Source: Actinobacteria bacterium 13_2_20CM_68_14
GTDB lineage: Bacteria; Actinomycetota; Thermoleophilia; Gaiellales; Gaiellaceae
Direction of reading: 5' to 3'
DNA: 11,444 bases
Assembly: GCA_001914705.1 (NCBI GenBank)
Contig: MNDB01000010.1
Coordinates: forward strand, 1-11,444
Position numbers and translations under genes: made by a program. The notes under the pieces are model-generated. The model saw only the letters and a list, made by a program, of their open reading frames with translations, did not search any database and was not told where the DNA came from. The first letter of the stretch is position 1. The number at the start of each line of letters is the position of its first letter. Below are positions 5,580-11,444 of the stretch, in pieces.

Positions 5580-7529
5580 GTGAACCGGTTCTTCCGCAGC
5601 GCACTCTTCCCCCTGTTCGTAATCGTGCTGCTCGTCTACCTGGCGAGCCAGACGCTGATCCCGCACGGGAAGAACACGCAGAAGGTCACCTATTCGGAGT
5701 TCCGCGACGACATTCCCGCCGGCAAGATCGCCAGCGCCGAGTTCAACCCCAGCAAGCGGCAGATCAGCGGCAAGCTGACCGACGGTAAGAAGTACTCGGT
5801 CCACTACCCGGCCGACCAGTCGGTGCCGGGGATCGAGACGTCGCTCCTCAAAGCTTCCGTCCAGTACGACTCGAAGGGCACGGGCAACTGGTCCTGGATC
5901 GGCTTCCTTACCTCGCTACTGCCGTTCGTACTGCTGTTTGCCTTCTGGATCTTCCTCATGAACCAGGTCCAGGGCGGCGGCTCGAAGGTGATGAGCTTCG
6001 GCAAGAGCCGCGCCAAGCGGATGGCGCCGGACTCGCCGAAGATCGGCTTCAAGGATGTCGCCGGCGTGGACGAGGCCGTCGAGGAGCTGCACGAGATCAA
6101 GGAGTTCCTCGAGAACCCGAAGAAGTTCCAGGCGCTCGGCGCGCGGATCCCGAAGGGCGTGCTGCTCTACGGACCGCCCGGCACCGGTAAGACGCTGCTC
6201 GCTCGTGCCGTTGCCGGCGAGGCGGGCGTACCATTCTTCTCGATCTCCGGCTCGGACTTCGTCGAGATGTTCGTCGGTGTCGGCGCCTCGCGCGTCCGCG
6301 ACCTCTTCGAGCAGGCCAAGCAGGCCGCCCCGTGCATCGTCTTCATGGACGAGATCGATGCTGTCGGCCGCCACCGCGGCGCCGGCCTCGGCGGAGGGCA
6401 CGACGAGCGCGAGCAGACCCTGAACCAGCTCCTCGTCGAGATGGACGGATTCGAGCTGAAGGACAACATCATCTTGATCGCGGCCACCAACCGGCCGGAC
6501 ATCCTCGACCCCGCGCTGCTGCGCCCCGGCCGCTTCGACCGCCAGATCGTCGTCGACAGGCCTGACCGCATAGGCCGCCGCAAGATCCTCGAGGTGCACG
6601 CCAAGGGCAAGCCGATCGCGCCTGAGATCGATCTCGACACGCTCGCCGCCGGCACGCCGGGCTTCACCGGCGCCGACCTTGCGAACCTCGTCAACGAGGC
6701 CGCCTTGCTCGCCGCTCGCCGCGGCAAGAAGGTGATCCAGCAGGAGGAGCTCGAGGAAGGGATCATGCGCGTGATCGCCGGGCCCGAGAAGAAGACCCGC
6801 CTGCTCTCCGAGGAGGAGCGGAAGATCACCGCCTACCACGAGCTTGGCCACGCGCTCGTCGGGCACTACCTCGAGCACACCGACGAGGTGCACAAGATTT
6901 CCGTGATCAGCCGCGGTCAGGCGCTCGGGTACACGATCTCGCTGCCGCGCGAAGACCGCTACCTGACGACGAAGACCGCGCTGATGGAGCAGCTGGCAAT
7001 GACCCTCGGCGGCCGCGCTGCGGAGGAGCTCGTCTTCCACGAGGTGACGACCGGCGCCGCGAACGACCTCGAGAAGGTCACGTCGATCTCGAAGCAGATG
7101 ATCATGCGCTACGGCATGAGCGACAAGCTCGGTCCCCGCGTGCTCGGCCGAAACCACGACATGCCGTTCCTCGGCCGTGAGATGGGCAACGAGCCGGATT
7201 ACTCCGAGGAGATCGCCCGCGAGATCGACGACGAGATCAAGCGCGTGATCGAGGAGGCGCATGAGCTCGCCATCACCGTGCTCAAGGAGCACATGGCTGA
7301 GCTGCACAAGATCTCGGCGATCCTGATCGAGCGCGAAACGATCGACAAGGACCAGTTCGAGCGCCTGCTCGCCGGCGCGCCCGAAGAGGAGATCTTCGCC
7401 GAGGACGAGCAGCCGGAGGCCGAGGCCCCGGCCGACGAGCCGAAGCGTCTGCCGAAGCCGAAGCCGCGCCCATTCCCGCTCCCAGGCGCGACCATGCAGC
7501 CACCGCCGCCGGAAGGCGCCAAAGGCTAG
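5580..7529 (+). CDS. ftsH: ATP-dependent zinc metalloprotease FtsH
   Basis: FtsH is a hexameric AAA+ protease in the cytoplasmic membrane that pulls out and degrades membrane proteins and some soluble regulators. The order of parts is a transmembrane segment at about 8-26, an extracytoplasmic domain at about 27-105, a second transmembrane segment at about 106-125, an AAA+ domain and a zinc protease domain. Walker A is GPPGTGKT (198-205), Walker B is IVFMDEID (253-260), the pore loop is MFVGVGA and the second region of homology is ATNRPDILDPALLRPGRFDR. The zinc site is HELGH (420-424), with Leu where most family members have Ala, and Asp496 is the expected third ligand. The last 40 or so residues form an acidic then proline- and lysine-rich tail of low complexity, probably disordered. 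The GTG start follows AGAGG by four bases. The length of 649 is normal. A large stem-loop follows the stop. Confidence 0.98.
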   Translation: MNRFFRSALFPLFVIVLLVYLASQTLIPHGKNTQKVTYSEFRDDIPAGKIASAEFNPSKRQISGKLTDGKKYSVHYPADQSVPGIETSLLKASVQYDSKGTGNWSWIGFLTSLLPFVLLFAFWIFLMNQVQGGGSKVMSFGKSRAKRMAPDSPKIGFKDVAGVDEAVEELHEIKEFLENPKKFQALGARIPKGVLLYGPPGTGKTLLARAVAGEAGVPFFSISGSDFVEMFVGVGASRVRDLFEQAKQAAPCIVFMDEIDAVGRHRGAGLGGGHDEREQTLNQLLVEMDGFELKDNIILIAATNRPDILDPALLRPGRFDRQIVVDRPDRIGRRKILEVHAKGKPIAPEIDLDTLAAGTPGFTGADLANLVNEAALLAARRGKKVIQQEELEEGIMRVIAGPEKKTRLLSEEERKITAYHELGHALVGHYLEHTDEVHKISVISRGQALGYTISLPREDRYLTTKTALMEQLAMTLGGRAAEELVFHEVTTGAANDLEKVTSISKQMIMRYGMSDKLGPRVLGRNHDMPFLGREMGNEPDYSEEIAREIDDEIKRVIEEAHELAITVLKEHMAELHKISAILIERETIDKDQFERLLAGAPEEEIFAEDEQPEAEAPADEPKRLPKPKPRPFPLPGATMQPPPPEGAKG

Positions 7530-7534
7530 CCTCG

Positions 7535-7585
7535 CCGAACGAAGTCCGGCTCACGCTTCGCGCGAGCCATGACGACTTCGTTCGG
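7535..7585. terminator. Large nested stem-loop between convergent genes
   Basis: A perfect 12-bp inverted repeat, CCGAACGAAGTC (7535-7546) and GACTTCGTTCGG (7574-7585), encloses a second one: GGCTC (7548-7552) and GAGCC (7564-7568). Inside that, CGC-TTC-GCG (7554-7562) forms the tip. It begins five bases after the ftsH stop, where a terminator is expected. No T-run follows on the plus strand, so it is not a classical intrinsic terminator. It may be the U-less type reported in Actinobacteria, or an RNA 3'-end stabiliser. On the minus strand it lies 84 bases past the ABC gene stop and could serve both directions. The rest of the gap (7586-7668) holds only short hairpins, ACGTG-agtga-CACGT (7599-7613) and GCGCG-TTGA-CGCGC (7626-7639). 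Confidence 0.5.
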
Positions 7586-7668
7586 GGTCCGACCTTCAAC
7601 GTGAGTGACACGTGGCGCGCTCGTGGCGCGTTGACGCGCATTACGAATTACTCGGGGAGTCAAAAAGG

Positions 7669-9429
7669 TTACGAGACCGGGTCGGCGGCCAGGCCCGCCT
7701 GCCACGACGTCCACAGCTTCGCGTAGCGCTCCCCCTGTTCGACGAGCTCTTCGTGGGATGCCACCTCGACGGCGCGCCCGTACTCCATCACGACGACGCG
7801 GTCGGCGCGCTCGGCCGTCGAGAGGCGGTGCGCGATCGTGACGACCGTTCGGCCCGCGGCGACCGCTGCGAGCGCGCGCTCGACCGCGGCCTCGGTCGCC
7901 GGGTCGAGGCTCGACGTCGCTTCGTCCAGCACGATCACAGCCGGGTCCGCCAGCGCGACGCGGGCGATCCCGACGAGCTGGCGCTCGCCCGCTGAGAGCC
8001 GCAGGCCGCGTGTCTGGACGTCGGTTTCCAGCCCCTCGGGCAGCGATTCGAAGCGCTCCAGCGCGCCGATTCGGTTCAGCGCGCGCACGACCTGCTCGTC
8101 GGAGGCGTCCGGGTCGGCCAGGCGCACGTTGTCGGCGATCGTGCCGCTGAACAGGTGGCCCTCCTGGGGCAGCATCACGATCCGCCGGTGAAGGGAATCG
8201 AGCGTCGCGTCGCGCAGGTCGACGCCGGCGAACGTAATCGCGCCGCGCTGCGGGTCGTACTGGCGCGTCAGCAGCTTCGCCAGGGTCGACTTGCCCGCTC
8301 CGGTCGCGCCGACGAGCGCGACGTGCTCGCCGGCCTCGAGCTCGACCGTCACGCCGTGAACGACCGGCCGTTCTTCGTCGTAGCCGAACGTGACGTCGTG
8401 CAGCGCGAGTGTTCCGCTGCGCGGGAGGGCGACCGCTCCGCCGCGCTCGACGATCGCGTTCGGCGTCTGCAGCAGGCCGACGATCTTCCCGAGCGCGGCG
8501 AGGCCCTGGCGGAACTCGCCGAGCCATTCGCTGAAGCGGGCGACCGGGTCGAACAGCTGCACCAGGTAGAGGACGTAGGCGGCGATCGTCCCTTTCGAGA
8601 TCGACCCGTGGCGATACATCGACGCGGCGACGAGCAGGACCGCGAGCAGCGCCGCCGTCTGCGCGAGCGGGATCATCGTGAAGAGGCGGATGTTCACGAA
8701 CGAGGCGCGGCGCCACGCGTGGACCTGCGCCTGGCTGTGCGGGTTGTAGGCCTCGAGCGTGCGCCGCTCACGGCGGAACGCCTGCACAACGCGCACGCCC
8801 GCCAGCCCTTCCTGCAAGACCGTCAATGTCTCCGCAACTCGGTCGCGGATTGCGTGGTAGACGCGGCCCGCGCTGTGGTGGAACGTCCAGCTCGACGCGA
8901 TCAGGATCGGCAGCGCTACCAGCGAGACAGCTGCCAGGGTCGGCGAGAGGATCACGAGTGCCACCATGGTCAGCGCGATCTGCAGGCCGCTGCCGACGAC
9001 CTCGATCAGCGCTTCGCGGATGAACTCGGTCAACGACTGGACGTCCGAGGTCAGCCGCGAGAGCAGCACGCCGGCTCGCTCGCGCTCGAAGAAGCCGAGC
9101 GGGAGTGCCTGGAGCTTGTCGAACGCTGCCGTCCGCAGGGAGCCGAGAAAGCGTTCGCCGGCACTCGCCGCGAGCAGCGTCTGAGCGCGGACGACGAAGG
9201 GCTTCGCCGCGGCGAGAAAGAGGAAGGCGATCGCCGCAGCATCGAGCGGGCCGCGCGCGTGCTTCGAGATCCCGGAGTCGATGGCGTAGCGGACGAGCGC
9301 GGGGCCGGACAGCGTGATCAACGTCGAGGCGATCACGGCCGCGGCCGCGCCGAGGTAACGGGCCCGCACCGGTCGGATCAAGGGGCGCGCAACTGCCCAA
9401 ACCTCCCGCAACGACGCGCGTTCGTTCAC
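7669..9429 (-). CDS. ABC exporter half-transporter, consensus ATP site subunit
   Basis: This is a fused membrane/ATPase half-transporter (type IV exporter fold) of 586 residues, probably pairing with the product of the upstream gene to export a drug, lipid or other hydrophobic compound. The N-terminal 320 or so residues carry about six transmembrane segments. The ATPase domain has Walker A GATGAGKST (374-382), Q-loop Gln422 in MLPQE, signature LSAGE (478-482), Walker B VIVLD with Asp502 and the catalytic Glu503, and His534 in the H-loop. The signature departs from LSGGQ by Gly to Ala and Gln to Glu. I chose GTG at 9427-9429 because GGAGG (9434-9438 on the plus strand) lies four bases upstream. 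The frame is open a further 58 codons, but that part overlaps the previous gene's end and has no conserved content. Substrate unknown. Confidence 0.94.
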   Translation of the reverse strand: MNERASLREVWAVARPLIRPVRARYLGAAAAVIASTLITLSGPALVRYAIDSGISKHARGPLDAAAIAFLFLAAAKPFVVRAQTLLAASAGERFLGSLRTAAFDKLQALPLGFFERERAGVLLSRLTSDVQSLTEFIREALIEVVGSGLQIALTMVALVILSPTLAAVSLVALPILIASSWTFHHSAGRVYHAIRDRVAETLTVLQEGLAGVRVVQAFRRERRTLEAYNPHSQAQVHAWRRASFVNIRLFTMIPLAQTAALLAVLLVAASMYRHGSISKGTIAAYVLYLVQLFDPVARFSEWLGEFRQGLAALGKIVGLLQTPNAIVERGGAVALPRSGTLALHDVTFGYDEERPVVHGVTVELEAGEHVALVGATGAGKSTLAKLLTRQYDPQRGAITFAGVDLRDATLDSLHRRIVMLPQEGHLFSGTIADNVRLADPDASDEQVVRALNRIGALERFESLPEGLETDVQTRGLRLSAGERQLVGIARVALADPAVIVLDEATSSLDPATEAAVERALAAVAAGRTVVTIAHRLSTAERADRVVVMEYGRAVEVASHEELVEQGERYAKLWTSWQAGLAADPVS

Positions 9430-9535
9430 GTCGCCTCCACGCGTTTCAAGCCGCCCGCGTTTCCCAAACCGGGTCGAAACGGCCCGACGGGCAAAGCCGG
9501 CCGGGCCTCCAGGCGGCTTCGCCGAGTCGACGCCT
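9430..9535 (-). promoter_or_regulatory. 106-bp gap between the two ABC genes with hairpins and a strong SD
   Basis: Minus-strand genes in this window are otherwise overlapped or closely spaced, so this gap stands out. It contains GGCCCG (9481-9486) and CGGGCC (9502-9507) as a 6-bp stem with an inner GGC-AAA-GCC. It also has GTTT-CCC-AAAC (9459-9469), nested in a wider GTTTC (9443-9447) / GAAAC (9476-9480) pair, and GGCG-GCTT-CGCC just after the upstream stop. The GGAGG at 9434-9438 sets the start of the second ABC gene. The stems may tune the ratio of the two subunits. This is speculative, and no -10 or -35 was recognised. Confidence 0.3.
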
Positions 9536-11284
9536 TCACGCCGCCTCGCTCTCGAGCGCGAGCAGCTCGCGGTAGCGCGCCGACCTGGCAACGAGCTTCG
9601 CATGCGTGCCTTCCTCGACGATCCGACCGTTCTCGAGCACCGCGACGCGATCGGCGAGCGCGATCGTCGCCGGCCGGTGCGCGATTACGAGGGTCGTCCG
9701 GCCGCGCATCACCTTCGCGAGGGCGGCGCGGATCTCGTGCTCCTTCGTCGCGTCGACGGCGGAGGTCGCATCGTCGAGGACGAGCACCGCCGGATCCGCG
9801 AGGATCGCGCGCGCGATCGCGATCCGCTGGCGCTGTCCGCCGGACAGCGAGAAGCCCCGCTCGCCGAGCACCGTCTCGTACCCGTCCGGGAGTCCCGCGA
9901 TGAACTCCGCCGCACCGGCCAGCGCGGCGGCGCGAGCAACCGCTTCATCGTCGGCGTCCGGACGGCCGAAGCGGATGTTCTCGCGCACGCTCTCCGTGAA
10001 GAGGAAGGTCTCCTCGAAGACGAGCGCGACCGCCTGCCGCACGTCGGCGAGCCGCAGCTCACGGACGTCATGGCCGTCGAGGAGGACGCGGCCGCCGTCC
10101 GGATCGTAGAGCCGCGCGAGGAGGCCGGCGACCGTGCTCTTGCCGGAGCCCGTCGCGCCGACGAGCGCGACCGACTCGCCCGCGCGCAGCTCGAGATCGA
10201 GCCCATCGAGGATCGGGCGGTCGCCCTCGTGGCCGAACCGCACGTTCTCCAGCTGCACCTCGCCGCGGACAGGCTGGTCGAGCTCCTGCGGATGCCGCGG
10301 TTCACGCAGCCGGGGCTCGGTTTCGAGCACCTCCGTGATCCGCGCGCTGGCGGCGAGCGCCTTCTGCAGGGTCGACACCCGCTGGCCGAGCACGCGGAGC
10401 GGCCAGACGAGCATGACGACGTAGGCATTGAACGCCACGAACAGGCCGAGGCTGAGCCCGCCTGACATCACCTGCCTGCCGCCGACCCAGAGGACTGCGG
10501 CGATCCCGATCAGCGGCAGCACCTCGAGCGCCGGATTGAAGACGGCGTCCAGGCGCGCGACATCGAGCGCTCGCCCCACAATCTCGTCGCTGCGACTCCG
10601 AAAGCGACCGGAGAGCGCGCCCCCGGCGCCGAGGCCCTTGACGACGCGGATGCCGCTGACCGACTCTTCGACCAGCGTCGCAGCGCCAGCCCAAGCTTCT
10701 TGCAGCCGCCGCGTGCGCTCGTCGTAGCGCCGCGAGTACAGCCAGGCGACGACGCTGACGAACGGGAGTGGCAGCAGTACGAGCAGGGCCAGCTTCGCGT
10801 CGACGACGAGCATCACGATCGAGACGGCGACGACGGTGAGCGCGTAGCCGATCGTGTGGCCGATCGCGTCCATCATCCGGGCGACGTGCTCCGAATCCGA
10901 GGAGGCGCGGCTCATCAGCTCGCCCGGGCCGACGCGATCGTGGTAGGAGGCGTCGAGACGGAGCGCGTGCGCGAAGATCGCGTCGCGAACCCGCGCGTCG
11001 GTTGCGGAGCGGTTGCGGATCGCGTAGATGTGGCGCATGCCGCCCGCGACGACCTCGAGCAGCCCGACTCCGAGCAGCGCCAGCAGCCAGACCACGAGCG
11101 TGTGGCGGTCGCGCGGCACGATTCCGTGGTCGATCGTGTAGCTGACGATCAGCGGCGCCGCGATCGCTCCGGTCTGCCAGAGCAGCCCGGAGAGGACCGC
11201 GCCGACGACACCGCCGGCCTGTGAGCGGACGATCGCGCGCACGAAACGCCACGCCGCGCGGCGGCGCACCTCTACTGCCCCCAT
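9536..11284 (-). CDS. ABC exporter half-transporter, degenerate ATP site subunit
   Basis: This is a 582-residue half-transporter with an N-terminal domain of about six transmembrane segments (to about residue 310) and a C-terminal ATPase. Walker A is GATGSGKST (376-384). The Q-loop position is Glu424 in VFEETFLF, where Gln is usual. The signature is a perfect LSGGQ (480-484). Walker B is VLVLD with Asp504, followed by Asp505 where the catalytic Glu should be, and the H-loop is His536. Asp for Glu is the mark of the degenerate site in heterodimeric exporters such as TM287/288 and BmrCD. The matching deviant signature (LSAGE) is in the next gene, so the two chains complement each other as one degenerate and one consensus site. 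The start ATG has no SD. TAGATT (11291-11296, minus strand) ends six bases before it, as in leaderless transcripts. Substrate unknown. Confidence 0.95.
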   Translation of the reverse strand: MGAVEVRRRAAWRFVRAIVRSQAGGVVGAVLSGLLWQTGAIAAPLIVSYTIDHGIVPRDRHTLVVWLLALLGVGLLEVVAGGMRHIYAIRNRSATDARVRDAIFAHALRLDASYHDRVGPGELMSRASSDSEHVARMMDAIGHTIGYALTVVAVSIVMLVVDAKLALLVLLPLPFVSVVAWLYSRRYDERTRRLQEAWAGAATLVEESVSGIRVVKGLGAGGALSGRFRSRSDEIVGRALDVARLDAVFNPALEVLPLIGIAAVLWVGGRQVMSGGLSLGLFVAFNAYVVMLVWPLRVLGQRVSTLQKALAASARITEVLETEPRLREPRHPQELDQPVRGEVQLENVRFGHEGDRPILDGLDLELRAGESVALVGATGSGKSTVAGLLARLYDPDGGRVLLDGHDVRELRLADVRQAVALVFEETFLFTESVRENIRFGRPDADDEAVARAAALAGAAEFIAGLPDGYETVLGERGFSLSGGQRQRIAIARAILADPAVLVLDDATSAVDATKEHEIRAALAKVMRGRTTLVIAHRPATIALADRVAVLENGRIVEEGTHAKLVARSARYRELLALESEAA

Positions 11285-11328
11285 GGGGCCAATCTAGCTT
11301 TGGGACGTGGGGGACTACGCTGCCACCG
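11285..11328. promoter_or_regulatory. Compact divergent promoter with two leaderless-type -10 boxes
   Basis: Only 44 bases separate the ABC operon start (minus) from folP (plus). On the minus strand TAGATT (11291-11296) ends six bases before the ATG. On the plus strand TACGCT (11316-11321) ends seven bases before the GTG of folP. Both match TANNNT at the distance expected when transcription begins at the start codon itself, and neither gene has an SD. No good -35 box was seen for either. Confidence 0.45.
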
Positions 11329-11444
11329 GTGAGCCTGCCTCTCGAGCAGCGATTTCCGCGCCCGTCGGTGATGGGGGTCGTCAACGTCACTCCTGACTCG
11401 TTCTCGGACGGCGGCGTCAACTTCGATCCCGACGACGCGTCGGC
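11329..11444 (+). CDS. folP: Dihydropteroate synthase, N-terminal fragment (cut by window end)
   Basis: FolP condenses 6-hydroxymethyl-7,8-dihydropterin diphosphate with p-aminobenzoate to give 7,8-dihydropteroate in folate synthesis, and is the target of sulfonamides. Only 38 codons are present, but they include the family signature MGVVNVTPDSFSDGG, the first pterin-binding strand-loop. The GTG start leaves a short N-terminal extension of about 14 residues before this motif, as usual. No SD is visible, and TACGCT seven bases upstream suggests a leaderless transcript. In many Actinobacteria folP lies near ftsH together with folE. Here the ABC pair, on the opposite strand, sits between ftsH and folP and no folE is seen. 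Confidence 0.95.
   Translation, partial: MSLPLEQRFPRPSVMGVVNVTPDSFSDGGVNFDPDDAS

Noticed and set aside
5916..7307. 463-codon minus-strand open frame inside ftsH
   Set aside because: It is antisense to the fully conserved FtsH AAA+ and protease domains, and is a normal by-product of GC-rich third codon positions.
7650..7667. ACTC-ggg-GAGT stem next to an A5/T5 run as terminator of the ABC operon
   Set aside because: On the minus strand the T-run comes before the stem rather than after it, so the order is wrong for an intrinsic terminator, and the stem is only four base pairs.
9430..9603. N-terminal extension of the second ABC subunit by 58 codons
   Set aside because: The extension overlaps the end of the first ABC gene and is Arg/Gly-rich with no exporter homology. 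GTG 9427-9429 has a GGAGG SD at good spacing.
8155..9903. 582-codon plus-strand open frame across the ABC genes, the same length as the first ABC protein
   Set aside because: The equal length is a coincidence. The protein is Arg/Asp/Glu-rich antisense sequence without domains, and spans the end of one transporter gene and the start of the other.

Overview
The window is GC-rich, gene-dense bacterial chromosome with many GTG starts and weak or absent Shine-Dalgarno (SD) sites at several genes. The order tilS-hpt-ftsH followed by folP is typical of Actinobacteria. The protein style (a DUF4081-type GNAT enzyme, a heterodimeric ABC exporter) and the high GC fit a deep-branching actinobacterium such as the Thermoleophilia (Solirubrobacterales/Gaiellales). 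That placement is an inference from recognition, not from a search.

Left part (1-2375, minus strand): a purine nucleoside phosphorylase gene (deoD) is followed by a diacylglycerol-kinase-like gene (DAGK) whose start overlaps the deoD stop. A 1,027-bp segment covering most of deoD and the first half of the DAGK gene is present twice in direct tandem (74-1100 and 1101-2127), with two base differences. Because of where the duplication joins, the upstream deoD stays whole and the downstream DAGK stays whole as far as the window shows. Between them lies a new open reading frame of 343 codons that fuses the DAGK N-terminal half in frame to the C-terminal two thirds of deoD. The DAGK frame has no ATG, GTG or TTG where it must start. 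It probably begins at an ATT overlapping the deoD stop (ATTAG).

Middle part (2376-3981, plus strand): a palindrome-rich divergent region leads into a DUF4081/GNAT acetyltransferase, a possible 54-residue membrane protein, and an exported protein of unknown function that may be preceded by a 7-codon leader peptide.

Housekeeping block (3982-7529, plus strand): tilS (tRNA-Ile lysidine synthetase) overlaps hpt (hypoxanthine-guanine phosphoribosyltransferase), and ftsH (membrane AAA protease) follows after a short gap with a plausible promoter. A large nested stem-loop after ftsH separates it from the convergent genes.

Right part (7669-11284, minus strand): two half-size ABC exporter genes form one transcription unit. 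The first has a degenerate ATP site (Asp in place of the catalytic Glu, Glu in the Q-loop) and the second has a deviating signature motif (LSAGE). This is the pattern of a heterodimeric exporter with one degenerate and one consensus ATPase site. Divergent from them by 44 bp is the start of folP (dihydropteroate synthase), cut by the window end.

DeoD and Hpt act in consecutive steps of purine salvage: phosphorolysis of nucleosides to bases, then base to nucleotide. No tRNA, rRNA, CRISPR array, insertion sequence or phage gene was seen.
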